Positions 1-7,352 of a stretch of DNA of 9,902 nt are shown in pieces. The stretch lies in assembly GCA_937900165.1 (NCBI GenBank), contig CALCCX010000460.1, forward strand, positions 1-9,902, written 5' to 3'. The stretch comes from an uncultured Acidimicrobiia bacterium. GTDB lineage: Bacteria; Actinomycetota; Acidimicrobiia; Spongiisociales; Spongiisociaceae. The notes beneath the pieces are model-generated. The model saw only the letters and a program-made list of their open reading frames with translations, made no database searches and had not been told where the DNA came from. The translations under genes were made by a program, and so were the position numbers. How positions within the stretch are numbered: position 1 is the first letter of the stretch; every line of letters begins with the position of its first letter.

Positions 1-5
1 CCGAT

Positions 6-701
6 CTACTTGCTCTCGACATCCAACACGGCCCTGGCCAGTACCTCGCCGGACAGTCCCAAATAGGCATACGGCACATTTTCGTAAACGCGCTGGCCAA
101 TCAACTCCGGCGTGGCCCCGGCCGCGACGAGTTCGGCGGCCACCCTGAGCACCTCAGGAGTGGTGTTGGAATATTGAAAGCGCCCGGTGTCGGTCACGAG
201 GCCCGTCAGTAGACAGGTCGCTGATGGCCCATCGAGCGCCCATCCCAACTCCTCCAACAAATAGAAACAAAGCTGGGCGGCGGCCCCTGCGGTTGGCATG
301 TTGACGTTGATATCGCCAAACCCCTTGGTGGACACGTGGTGATCGATCATCACGACCGACCCGGCGAGAGCCGCGATGTCGGCCACCTCGCCGATCCGAT
401 CCAGATCACCCACATCGAAACTCACCAGCAGATCAGGGCGGCTCGGGGCATCGGCAGGAGGAACAACGACTTCAATGGGCAGGAAGTCGAAAGCGGCGAG
501 TCCGCCCGGGTCTCCCCCGTAGGTGGCGACGGCGGTTTTGCCTTGCAGCCTGGCGGCATACGCCAGAGCGACAGACGAACCGAGCGCGTCGCCGTCTGGG
601 CCAATATGGCCTGTGGTCACGAGAATCTCGGCCGCCAACACCGCTTCGGCCGCAGCGCTCAGGCCCGCTTTGATGTCACTCGGGATCGGCGACGTCGCCA
701 T
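6..701 (-). CDS. nrnA: DHH-family phosphoesterase (NrnA-like oligoribonuclease/pAp phosphatase), lacking the C-terminal DHHA1 domain
   Basis: The product resembles NrnA, a cytoplasmic Mn-dependent phosphoesterase that degrades 2-5 nt nanoRNAs and dephosphorylates pAp. With the ATG at 701 it is 231 residues. Visible DHH-domain motifs are HIGPDGDA near residues 32-39, SFDVGD near 94-99, the DHH triad at about 120-122, and TDTGRF near 170-175. Family members are usually about 310-340 residues and end in a DHHA1 domain with a GGGH-type motif. Here a TAG codon (6-8) stops the frame in the linker after LDVESK, so that domain is absent. The stop lies 5 bases from the window edge, so a sequencing error or a nonsense mutation is as likely as a true short form. 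A GTG one codon upstream (704) is an alternative start; ATG 701 is preferred because AAGGAA lies just upstream (706-711). The gene overlaps the rbfA 3' end by 26 nt and is the last gene seen in the operon. Confidence 0.85.
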   Translation of the reverse strand: MATSPIPSDIKAGLSAAAEAVLAAEILVTTGHIGPDGDALGSSVALAYAARLQGKTAVATYGGDPGGLAAFDFLPIEVVVPPADAPSRPDLLVSFDVGDLDRIGEVADIAALAGSVVMIDHHVSTKGFGDINVNMPTAGAAAQLCFYLLEELGWALDGPSATCLLTGLVTDTGRFQYSNTTPEVLRVAAELVAAGATPELIGQRVYENVPYAYLGLSGEVLARAVLDVESK

Positions 702-1047
702 CACGTTCCTTCTTCAGGCCGGCCAGGATGTTATTGATCATCATTCCCGTCGCAATCGAGGGATCCACTTTGAAATACAGCTCCGGGAGGTATTTGATGC
801 GAACTGTCTCACCGATCGCCGTCTTGATGCGCGGCGAGGCCGATTCCAGCGCCGCCGCAGTTTCCATCACATCCTCGTCATCACCAAGGACCGAATAGAA
901 AACCGTCGCGGCACGCAGATCGGGGGCGGTGTCCACGTCGGTGATGGTCAAAAAACCGATCCGAGGGTCCTTCAGTGCCGCGCACTCGTCCGCAATCACC
1001 TCGCGCAGGATCTGATTGACTCTGCGCATCCGCGATCCCCGGCTCAT
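676..1047 (-). CDS. rbfA: Ribosome-binding factor A (RbfA)
   Basis: RbfA is a small KH-fold protein that binds the free 30S subunit and helps late maturation of 16S rRNA, notably its 5' end. The 123-residue product has the family hallmarks: an N-terminal SRGSRMRRVNQILREVIADE segment, then LKDPRIGFLTITDVDTAPDL, a YSVLG strand, and RIKYLPELYFKVDPSI near the C-terminal third. Its length is typical. The start ATG overlaps the TGA of the upstream DUF503 gene (ATGA, 4-nt overlap) and has a consensus Shine-Dalgarno sequence 7 nt upstream, which fixes this start over the internal ATG six codons later. Its position between DUF503 and nrnA is the conserved order of the nusA-infB operon, supporting co-transcription and translational coupling. 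Confidence 0.96.
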   Translation of the reverse strand: MSRGSRMRRVNQILREVIADECAALKDPRIGFLTITDVDTAPDLRAATVFYSVLGDDEDVMETAAALESASPRIKTAIGETVRIKYLPELYFKVDPSIATGMMINNILAGLKKERDGDVADPE

Positions 1048-1340
1048 CTCACGTCCTCCTGGTACACGATGTCAACGGAAAGCACCTCAACGGATTCCGC
1101 GTAGTCATCAAGGTACCTTCGTATCGTATGAATGAGCCGCTGCAATTGGTGTGCTTCCGAGGCGACTATGCCTATGCCGATCTGAGACCGCTGCCACATA
1201 TCTTGGTGGTCGGTTTCGGCGAATCCGACCGGAAAGGTCTTGCGAATGGCCGCTCCGAGCGCCTTGAGGATATGGCGTTTGCGTTTGAGTGAATGCACGT
1301 CTCTCAAACGTAACTCGATTTCGAGGGCGGCAGCGTGCAT
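1044..1340 (-). CDS. ylxP: DUF503 family protein (YlxP-like)
   Basis: This is a 98-residue protein of the DUF503 family, found in many bacteria between infB and rbfA. Recognisable family traits are a first beta-strand (ALEIELRLRD), the HSLKRKRHILKAL helix, AETDHQDMWQRSQIGIGIVAS in the middle, and an acidic C-terminal strand (VEVLSVDIVYQEDV). The biochemical function is not established; the constant placement suggests a link to ribosome assembly or translation initiation, which is inference from context. The ATG follows the infB stop after 4 nt, and the TGA overlaps the rbfA ATG. There is no signal peptide or membrane segment. The length is typical, and nothing looks damaged. Confidence 0.9.
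   Translation of the reverse strand: MHAAALEIELRLRDVHSLKRKRHILKALGAAIRKTFPVGFAETDHQDMWQRSQIGIGIVASEAHQLQRLIHTIRRYLDDYAESVEVLSVDIVYQEDVR
1055..1060 (-). promoter_or_regulatory. Consensus Shine-Dalgarno site for rbfA
   Basis: The minus strand reads AGGAGG here, 7 nt before the rbfA ATG at 1047. It lies inside the 3' end of the DUF503 gene and decides the rbfA start codon. Confidence 0.85.
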
Positions 1341-1344
1341 CAGA

Positions 1345-3564
1345 TCAGGTGGCTGCGACCTCGTCGATCCGGTAGGCCTCGATGATGTCGCCTTCCTTCA
1401 CATCGTTGAAGTTGGCGAGCCCGATACCACATTCGAAGCCGGCCGCCACCTCGCGGACATCTTCTTTGAAACGCCGGAGTGAGGCGACGGATCCGTTGTA
1501 GATGACGATCCCGTCTCGGATGAGACGGGCCGTGGAGGAACGTACGATCTTGCCGTCACTGACGAAACAGCCCGCAACCTGACCGATGCGAGGCACCTTG
1601 AAGAGGGCCCGCACGTCTGCGTTGCCAAGCACCACCTCGACCTCTTCTGGAGCGAGGCGACCGACGAGGAGTTGCTCGATCTCTTCGAGCAACTCGTAGA
1701 TGATCGAGTACGTCCGAACCTCGATGCTCTTGGACTCGGCGGATCGGCGGGCGTTGGCGTCAGGGCGGACGTTGAAGCCGATCACTATCGACTCGGTGGC
1801 GTCAGCCAAGGTGACATCGTTTTCGTTGATACCGCCTACCGCCTGATGAACAATCCTGACCCGACCACCCTCTCTGGCGATCTTGGAGACAGAATCTCGG
1901 ATGGCTTCTACAGAGCCCTGGGTGTCGGCTTTGAGGACCAGCCGCAACTCTGCCTGGTCCTGGGACCGCAGCGATTCGAGCAGCTGTGACAGTCGTTCCC
2001 GAGCCGTGGGGACAACCAGATTCTCGGCCCGAAGCTCAGCAACCTTGTTCGCGGCAATGGCCCTGGCTTCTTTGTCGTTCTTTACGACTTCGAAGAAGTC
2101 GCCCGACGTCGGCACCTCTGACCATCCCATGATCTCGACCGGGGTAGATGGACCCGCCACTTTGAGGCGGCTGCCATTTTCGTCGGTCATGGCCCGCACC
2201 CGACCGGATACGTGACCCGCCACCAACGAATCGCCCTGTCGGAGGGTGCCTCGCTGAATAACCACCGTGGCCAGCGGACCGCGGCCTTTGTCGAGCTCTG
2301 CTTCGACCACGACACCGGACGCGGCCGGTTTCGGGTTCGCTTTGAAGTCCTCGACCTGGGCAACGAGGTCGATCATCTCCAATAGTGTGTCGAGCCCTTC
2401 GCGCTTGGTCGCGGAGAGTTCCACTGCGATCACGTCGCCACCAAGATCTTCGGTCACCAACTCGTGTTCGGTGAGTTGTGCCCTAACCCGGTTTGGATTG
2501 GCGCCCTCGACGTCCATCTTATTGATGGCGACGATGATCGTGACTCCTGCGGCCTTGGCATGGCTGATGGCCTCGGCGGTTTGAGGCATGATTCCGTCAT
2601 CCGCTGCGACCACGAGAACGACGATGTCTGTGACCTCGGCGCCGCGGACTCTCATGGCGGTGAAGGCCTCGTGACCGGGGGTATCCACGAAGGTGATCTT
2701 GCGCCCGTCGATCTCGGTCTGATAGGCACCGATGTGCTGGGTGATTCCGCCGGCCTCGCCTTCGACAACGCTCGTATTGCGCAACGCGTCCAACAATGTC
2801 GTCTTTCCGTGATCGACGTGTCCCATGACGGTGACCACCGGTGGTCTGGAGGCGAGATCGGCCTCGGCATCGTCGAAGACTCGCTTCTTGCGGACAACCG
2901 GGCCCTCTGGGGCCTTGTCAGGGACACCTTCTGGAAACTGAATGTCGAACAGGAATCCGAAGTGATCGCCGAGCGGTTCGAGCGCTTCGCTCGGAATCGG
3001 CGAAACCGCCGCCGACATGTGGCCCATCCCGAGCAACGTTCTGATGATCTCGCCGAGGGGCCGCCTGATGATCCTGGCGAGCTCCTGGGGGGTTACCCCG
3101 TCTTCGATTTCAACAAGCTCCAGTTCGTCTTCGCCGTCGGCACTTTCGCCATCGGAAGCCTTCGCTTCGGTAGCCGGCCGGTCTTCGGCAGGCGGCTCGA
3201 TCTCGACCTCTGACTCAGGCGAACCCTCTGCCTCCTGGACTGGTTCCGGCTCGGCCTCGGGTTCCGGGACGACCCTTTCCTTGGGCTCCGTCTTCGGCTC
3301 CGGTTCGTTCTTCGGCTTGGGCTCGTTCTTCGGCTTAGGCTCGGGTTCAGCTCTCGCTGCCGCCTTTGGTTTCGTCGCAGCCTTGGCGTCTGGGGCTTTC
3401 GTACTTCCGCCTGTGAACGCAGCTCGCAACGACGTCGAGTCCGCTTCGTCGAGGCTCGAAGATGCGGTTTTGACTGCCAAGCCCAATTCCTGGGCGCGGG
3501 CCACCACCTCTTTCGATTCGAGGTCCAATTCTTTGGCTATTTCATAAACTCGAGTCTTTGCCAC
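1345..3564 (-). CDS. infB: Translation initiation factor IF-2
   Basis: IF2 is the GTPase that places initiator fMet-tRNA on the 30S subunit and promotes 50S joining. The 739-residue product has an N-terminal IF2_N domain (about 1-52), a charged Pro/Glu/Lys linker (about 53-150), a second IF2_N-like segment (about 154-210), then the GTPase. G-motifs are G1 GHVDHGKT (248-255), switch region GGITQHIGAY (272-281), G3 DTPGH (294-298), G4 NKMD (348-351) and a G5-like SATK near 383. Beta-barrel domains and the C-terminal fMet-tRNA-binding domain follow. The start is GTG (3564-3562), overlapping the nusA TAG by one base, so translation is probably coupled to nusA; no strong separate Shine-Dalgarno site is visible. 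The next gene begins 4 nt after the stop. The protein is shorter than the ~900-1000 residues of many actinobacterial IF2s because its linker is short. Confidence 0.98.
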   Translation of the reverse strand: MAKTRVYEIAKELDLESKEVVARAQELGLAVKTASSSLDEADSTSLRAAFTGGSTKAPDAKAATKPKAAARAEPEPKPKNEPKPKNEPEPKTEPKERVVPEPEAEPEPVQEAEGSPESEVEIEPPAEDRPATEAKASDGESADGEDELELVEIEDGVTPQELARIIRRPLGEIIRTLLGMGHMSAAVSPIPSEALEPLGDHFGFLFDIQFPEGVPDKAPEGPVVRKKRVFDDAEADLASRPPVVTVMGHVDHGKTTLLDALRNTSVVEGEAGGITQHIGAYQTEIDGRKITFVDTPGHEAFTAMRVRGAEVTDIVVLVVAADDGIMPQTAEAISHAKAAGVTIIVAINKMDVEGANPNRVRAQLTEHELVTEDLGGDVIAVELSATKREGLDTLLEMIDLVAQVEDFKANPKPAASGVVVEAELDKGRGPLATVVIQRGTLRQGDSLVAGHVSGRVRAMTDENGSRLKVAGPSTPVEIMGWSEVPTSGDFFEVVKNDKEARAIAANKVAELRAENLVVPTARERLSQLLESLRSQDQAELRLVLKADTQGSVEAIRDSVSKIAREGGRVRIVHQAVGGINENDVTLADATESIVIGFNVRPDANARRSAESKSIEVRTYSIIYELLEEIEQLLVGRLAPEEVEVVLGNADVRALFKVPRIGQVAGCFVSDGKIVRSSTARLIRDGIVIYNGSVASLRRFKEDVREVAAGFECGIGLANFNDVKEGDIIEAYRIDEVAAT
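3307..3342 (-). repeat. Tandem 18-bp repeat in the infB linker
   Basis: Two adjacent 18-bp copies (3307-3324 and 3325-3342, differing at one base) encode the KPKNEP-type repeat in the disordered IF2 linker. In-frame expansion and contraction of this linker is common in infB and should be tolerated. Confidence 0.85.
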
Positions 3565-4880
3565 TACTCGGTCTCGTCCTCGTCGTTGGTCTCTGCGCTG
3601 TCATCGGGTGCGTTGTCTGTGGTACCGGCCTCTGTCAAGTCAACCTCGCCGGCCTCATCTTCAGATCCGGATTCTTCAGATCCAGCGATCTCCGATTCTG
3701 CTTCTTCAGGCTCCATCGAATCAGAGTCGGCAACTTCTTGAGTTTCATCCTCCGAAAGGGCTTCGGCCTGGGCTTCGGAAATTTCCCCTGGCGCGTCTGT
3801 CTCGGCATCCGCCGCGAGCTCTTGGGCCTGTGCGTCGACGGCCTCCTCACCAGGCTCTTCGCCCTCCGCGGCGTCTGGTTCCGGTTCTGGTTCCGGTTCT
3901 GGCTCTGGCTCTGGCGGTTTATCCGAACGGATATCGATCCGGTAGCCGGTGAGTCGAGCAGCCAGTCGGGCGTTCTGGCCTTCCTTGCCGATCGCAAGCG
4001 AAAGCTGGTGGTCGCTCACAATGACAACCGCCGCCTCGCCGTCCTCTTCGATTTGGACCTCCCGAACCTTGGTCGGTCCGAGCGCCTCGGCGATGAACTG
4101 ATGCACGTCTTCACGCCATTGGACCACATCGACCTTTTCGCCACGCAACTCGTTGACCACTTGACGGACCCGAGAGCCTCTGGCTCCCACGCACGCACCC
4201 TTGGGATCTACATTCGGATCGTTGGATGACACCGCGATCTTGGTCCGATGGCCTGGTTCCCTGGCGATCGCCCGGATTTCGACAGTGCCATCGAGCAACT
4301 CAGGAACCTCGAGTTCCAACAGGCGGCGCACAAAGTCCGGGTGCGAACGCGAGACGACTATCTGGGGACCCTTGGATTCGCCCCTGATCTCGAGAATCAG
4401 CGCCTTGACCCTCGTTCCGCGCTCAAGTCGTTCGTAGGGAATCCGCTCGGAACCGGGCATCATCGCCTCGGCGTTACCAAGATCGAGGATCGTGTAGCGG
4501 TTGTCGTGACTCTGAGCCATGCCGGTCACGAGATCGCCCTCACGACCCTCGTACAGCTCGAAAACCTGATCACGTTTTGCCTCACGCAGGCGCTGAAAGA
4601 TGACCTGCTTGGCCGTCTGAGCGGCGATGCGACCGAAGTCGGTCGGGGTGTCTTCCCACTCGCGAACCACGTTGCCATCTTCATCCAATTCCTGGGCGTA
4701 GACGAAAATGTCACCTCCGTCGGCATCGATCGTGACCCTGGCCTCTTCGGCCGCCCCCGGACTCCGCTTGTAGGCAGACACGAGCGCGTTGGCCAGAGCG
4801 TCCAGGATCGTCTCGACCGGGATGCCTCGCTCACGCTCGAGCATCTCGAGCGCTTCCATCACTTGAAAATCAATTTTCAT
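3564..4880 (-). CDS. nusA: Transcription termination/antitermination factor NusA with a long acidic tail
   Basis: NusA binds RNA polymerase and nascent RNA and modulates pausing, intrinsic termination and antitermination. The 438-residue product has the N-terminal RNAP-binding domain (about 1-125, with DALANALVSAYKR), an S1 domain (about 130-200), KH1 (about 225-285, GACVGARGSRVRQVVNEL) and KH2 (about 288-320, AIGKEGQNARLAARLTGY). From about residue 322 a ~116-residue tail is almost entirely Glu, Asp, Ala, Pro and Ser and begins with an EP repeat. This tail has no detectable fold and differs from the helical AR1/AR2 repeats of E. coli NusA. The ATG lies 3 nt after the rimP stop; the TAG overlaps the infB start by one base. 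The ylxR gene commonly found between nusA and infB is missing. Confidence 0.97.
   Translation of the reverse strand: MKIDFQVMEALEMLERERGIPVETILDALANALVSAYKRSPGAAEEARVTIDADGGDIFVYAQELDEDGNVVREWEDTPTDFGRIAAQTAKQVIFQRLREAKRDQVFELYEGREGDLVTGMAQSHDNRYTILDLGNAEAMMPGSERIPYERLERGTRVKALILEIRGESKGPQIVVSRSHPDFVRRLLELEVPELLDGTVEIRAIAREPGHRTKIAVSSNDPNVDPKGACVGARGSRVRQVVNELRGEKVDVVQWREDVHQFIAEALGPTKVREVQIEEDGEAAVVIVSDHQLSLAIGKEGQNARLAARLTGYRIDIRSDKPPEPEPEPEPEPEPDAAEGEEPGEEAVDAQAQELAADAETDAPGEISEAQAEALSEDETQEVADSDSMEPEEAESEIAGSEESGSEDEAGEVDLTEAGTTDNAPDDSAETNDEDETE
3877..3912 (-). repeat. Hexanucleotide repeat encoding Glu-Pro dipeptides in NusA
   Basis: On the plus strand six consecutive hexamers are seen: GGTTCC, GGTTCT, GGTTCC, GGTTCT, GGCTCT, GGCTCT. 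They encode the EP run at the start of the acidic NusA tail. The alternating first four suggest duplication of a 12-bp unit. Confidence 0.85.
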
Positions 4881-4883
4881 CTT

Positions 4884-5372
4884 CTACCCCGACTTCTTAC
4901 CGGGCTTGGGCGAAGTACCCCACACAAACACAGTGCGCGCCTTCGCCACCTCGTCGTAGCGGATCGTCCGCCGCCAGCTCTCGCCTTCGACGACAAATCC
5001 CTCTTCCGTCGTTGCCACCACCTCGCCTTTGTGGCTGGTGGCTCCGTCCACTTCACTGACGGTCTTGACCGAGACCATCCTGCCGATCGACTTGACATAG
5101 TGCGATGGGCGCCGGAGCTTGCGCTCCAAACCCGGAGATGTCACCTCCAAGGTGTACGGACCTTCGAACGGCTCGTCTTCGTCCAACATACGGGCCATCC
5201 CCCGTGACAGCCTCGCCAGCCTGCCAACGTCGACAGGTAACTCCCCGTCCACGGTTACTCGGATCACCTTGCCCTTGCCACCACCGGTGACTTCCAGGTC
5301 ATCGAGCTCGAGGGATTCGGCACCGAGATAATCCTCGAGCCGAGCCCAGAGTTTGTCCGGGTTGGTCGCCAT
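4884..5372 (-). CDS. rimP: Ribosome maturation factor RimP
   Basis: RimP binds the 30S subunit early in assembly and is needed for efficient 16S rRNA maturation. The chosen start gives 162 residues, normal for the family. The N-terminal alpha/beta domain carries the diagnostic segment YTLEVTSPGLERKL (about 73-86). The C-terminal Sm-like barrel ends with IRYDEVAKARTVFVW (about 132-146) and a basic PKPGKKSG tail. In-frame starts exist at 5402 (GTG) and 5387 (ATG). ATG 5372 is preferred because GGAGGT sits 7 nt before it and the protein then begins MATNPDKLWARLED, as in homologues. It is the first gene of the nusA operon; nusA begins 3 nt after its stop. Upstream lies a 268-bp leader with a promoter candidate and a terminator. 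Confidence 0.95.
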   Translation of the reverse strand: MATNPDKLWARLEDYLGAESLELDDLEVTGGGKGKVIRVTVDGELPVDVGRLARLSRGMARMLDEDEPFEGPYTLEVTSPGLERKLRRPSHYVKSIGRMVSVKTVSEVDGATSHKGEVVATTEEGFVVEGESWRRTIRYDEVAKARTVFVWGTSPKPGKKSG

Positions 5373-5379
5373 GGTGCCG

Positions 5380-5385
5380 ACCTCC
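5380..5385 (-). promoter_or_regulatory. Shine-Dalgarno site deciding the rimP start
   Basis: The minus strand reads GGAGGT here, 7 nt before the ATG at 5372. It overlaps the alternative ATG at 5387, making that start unlikely. Confidence 0.85.
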
Positions 5386-5530
5386 ATCGCCGTGGCGTGC
5401 ACGTCCGTTTGTCAGATTGTCAATCTCTTGGCCGTCCACGTGCCATTCAGCACGCGAACGAGCGACAACGCTGCTCCCCTTGCCGGTACCCCGGCTCGCC
5501 GTCCAGTCTGCAAAACAGGCCCCAGACAGC

Positions 5531-5553
5531 AAAAAAGTGGGCTACCGCCCACT
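5531..5553 (-). terminator. Intrinsic terminator between proS and rimP (possible attenuator)
   Basis: On the minus strand the stem AGTGGGC, loop GGTA and stem GCCCACT are perfectly complementary and run directly into six T residues (plus-strand A5531-A5536). This is a textbook intrinsic terminator for leftward transcription. It lies about 90 nt past the proS stop, so it may end proS transcripts. It also lies downstream of the promoter candidate at 5584-5589, which would place it in the rimP-nusA leader. No clear competing antiterminator stem was found upstream; a weak 5-bp hairpin (5559-5572) precedes it. Confidence 0.85.
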
Positions 5554-5583
5554 CCGGAAACGAAGCGTCGTTGTCGTAGCACC

Positions 5584-5592
5584 ACTATACCA
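5584..5592 (-). promoter_or_regulatory. Extended -10 promoter candidate for the rimP-nusA-infB operon
   Basis: The minus strand reads TGG then TATAGT (5589-5584), a good extended -10 element in an otherwise GC-rich stretch. The hexamer 17 bp upstream (GGTCTC) is not -35-like. Predicted initiation near 5577 would give a leader of about 200 nt before rimP, containing the terminator at 5531-5553. Confidence 0.5.
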
Positions 5593-5598
5593 GGGCGC

Positions 5599-5613
5599 CG
5601 GTCTCCGAGACCG
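5599..5613. repeat. 15-bp palindrome downstream of proS
   Basis: The sequence CGGTCTC-C-GAGACCG is a perfect inverted repeat with a single central base. It lies 28-42 nt past the proS stop and just upstream of the -10 candidate at 5584-5589. It has no T-tract, so it is not an intrinsic terminator on its own. It could be a 3'-stabilising hairpin of proS mRNA or a protein-binding site over the -35 region; neither is shown. Confidence 0.5.
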
Positions 5614-5640
5614 CCGGCAACCTCGCTTGACAGGCTCTGC

Positions 5641-7347
5641 TCAGCGGGCGGCCATCACTCGCCCGGCGATCTCTTCGGCCGCCTGGTCGATCGCCAATTC
5701 GGATGCTTCGCCTGAACCGCGCTCCAGCACCTCGACGATCCCGTTTTCGAGACCGCGAGGACCGACCGTCAACCGGTATGGGATACCGATCAGCTCCGCG
5801 TCCTTGAACTTCACCCCAGGCCGCTCATCCCGATCATCGAGGATCACGTCAATGCCCATACCACCCAGATCTTCGTAGAGGCGTTCGCCGGCCATCTTGG
5901 ATTCCTCGTCGTTGGGACGGATGACCGTGATGACGACTTCGTAAGGGGCTAGAGAAACCGGCCATTTCAGACCAGACTCGTCGTAGTAGGCCTCGGCGAC
6001 GGCAGCCATAGATCTTCCTACTCCGATGCCGTAGCTGCCCATCACGATCGGACGTTCGTTGCCGTCGCCGTCGAGCACAAAGGCGCCGAGACTCTCCGAG
6101 AAACGGGTGCCAAGCTTGAAGATGTGACCGATCTCGATCGTATTGTCGAGTGTCAAGGTCCCGTCGCAGTTTGGGCAGGGGTCTCCCGATTGCACCGTTC
6201 GCACATCGAGCCACTCGCCGACGGTGATATCTCTGGCTACATCGACACCCCTCAGGTGCCAGTCGTCCTCGTTGGCCCCCGTGACCATGTTGGTCCTGCC
6301 ATTCAGCGCCGGGTCGACAATGGTCGGCAGATCGACGCCGACCGCGCCCAAGCTGCCGGGATGAGCCCCGAGTGCCCCCACGATTTCGTCTTCATTGGCC
6401 GGGCGTAAGTCCTGACCGCCGGTCCCGTCCGCCAGCTTCTGTTCCTGCAATTCGTGGTCGCCTCTCAGGAGCACGAGGGTGAGGCGCCCGTCGATGATGT
6501 AGACCAGGCTCTTGATCTGACGCTGAGCCGAGGCGAACTCGCCGACCTCGGCCAACGCTTTGATCGTTCGGATTCCAGGAGTCGCGAAACGCTGCGGCTG
6601 TTGGTCGGACTGCTCATCGACGATGGTCTCCACGGCAGATTTGGCCCGCTCGATGTTCGCTGCGTAGTGGCAGCTGTCGCACACCGCGATCAGGTCCTCT
6701 CCGGACTCGGCCCTCACCATGAACTCGACCGACTCATTGCCGCCCATGACCCCTGAACTCGCCTCCACGGGGATGGTCTCAAGACCGAAACGCGAAAATA
6801 TCTGGGTGTAGGCCTCTCGGTGACGTTCGAACTGGACATCGAGTCCGGCCTCATCGATGTCGAAGGTGTATGAGTCCTTCATGACGAATTCCCGCACCCT
6901 CAGGAGTCCGGACTTGGGTCTCGCCTCATCGCGGAACTTGGTCTGGAGGTGGTACCACATCTGCGGAAGATCACGATAGGAACTCATCTCGGTTGCCAAG
7001 AGAGTGAAAACTTCTTCGTGGGTCATCGCCAAGATCAGATCTGTGTCCCGGCGATCCTTGAACTTGACGAGAATGCCCTCGACGTCGTCCCAGCGCCCGG
7101 ACTTCTTCCATATCTCGCCAGGATGCACCACCGGCAACAGGAACTCCTGGCCCCCGATCGAGTTCATCTCCTCGCGGATGATGTTCGAGACCTTGTCGGC
7201 CACCTTCATCCCGAGCGGCAGCAGCGACCACGATCCCGCCATCAACTGCCGGATGAACCCACCCCGCACCAGCAGCTTGTGGTTGACCGCCTCGGCATCC
7301 GCCGGATCGTCTCGCAATGTAGGAATGAAGGCATTTGACCAGCGGAT
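5641..7347 (-). CDS. proS: Prolyl-tRNA synthetase (bacterial type, with editing insertion)
   Basis: This class II synthetase attaches proline to tRNA-Pro in the cytoplasm. From the ATC at 7347 the product is 568 residues, matching bacterial-type ProRS (~570). Features: motif 1 region with IREEMNSIGGQEFLLPVV (about 57-74), MTHEE proline-binding segment (about 108-112), motif 2 FRDEARPKSGLLRVREF (about 138-154), an editing (INS) insertion at roughly 230-400 that separates motifs 2 and 3, motif 3 GSYGIGVGRSMAAVAE (about 437-452), and an anticodon-binding domain (about 462-568). The conserved N-terminus R-W-S-N-A-F-I-P-T-L is encoded only if translation starts at ATC 7345-7347, which has an SD 5 nt upstream; the first conventional start codon in frame is TTG at 7317, which would remove ten family-conserved residues. 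An in-frame TAG lies 11 codons upstream of the ATC. The gene is followed by the rimP operon on the same strand. Confidence 0.96.
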   Translation of the reverse strand: MRWSNAFIPTLRDDPADAEAVNHKLLVRGGFIRQLMAGSWSLLPLGMKVADKVSNIIREEMNSIGGQEFLLPVVHPGEIWKKSGRWDDVEGILVKFKDRRDTDLILAMTHEEVFTLLATEMSSYRDLPQMWYHLQTKFRDEARPKSGLLRVREFVMKDSYTFDIDEAGLDVQFERHREAYTQIFSRFGLETIPVEASSGVMGGNESVEFMVRAESGEDLIAVCDSCHYAANIERAKSAVETIVDEQSDQQPQRFATPGIRTIKALAEVGEFASAQRQIKSLVYIIDGRLTLVLLRGDHELQEQKLADGTGGQDLRPANEDEIVGALGAHPGSLGAVGVDLPTIVDPALNGRTNMVTGANEDDWHLRGVDVARDITVGEWLDVRTVQSGDPCPNCDGTLTLDNTIEIGHIFKLGTRFSESLGAFVLDGDGNERPIVMGSYGIGVGRSMAAVAEAYYDESGLKWPVSLAPYEVVITVIRPNDEESKMAGERLYEDLGGMGIDVILDDRDERPGVKFKDAELIGIPYRLTVGPRGLENGIVEVLERGSGEASELAIDQAAEEIAGRVMAAR

Positions 7348-7352
7348 GGGAA

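Noticed and set aside
2464..3213. 249-codon plus-strand open frame
   Set aside because: It is antisense to the infB GTPase region and mirrors its codon bias; no independent support such as an SD or homologous motif.
4248..5207. 319-codon plus-strand open frame
   Set aside because: It is entirely antisense to nusA and rimP, whose protein motifs are unmistakable. The translation has no recognisable domain; it is a high-GC shadow frame.
5395..5423. Perfect TTGACA on the minus strand (5423-5418) as the -35 of a rimP promoter
   Set aside because: The hexamer 17 bp downstream is GCACGC and no -10-like element lies at 16-19 bp, so the match is probably chance or belongs to the small palindrome GATTGTCAATC at 5415-5425.
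5403..5640. tRNA gene upstream of rimP (as metY in E. coli)
   Set aside because: No GGTTCGA-type T-loop, acceptor stem pairing or CCA end could be found on either strand.
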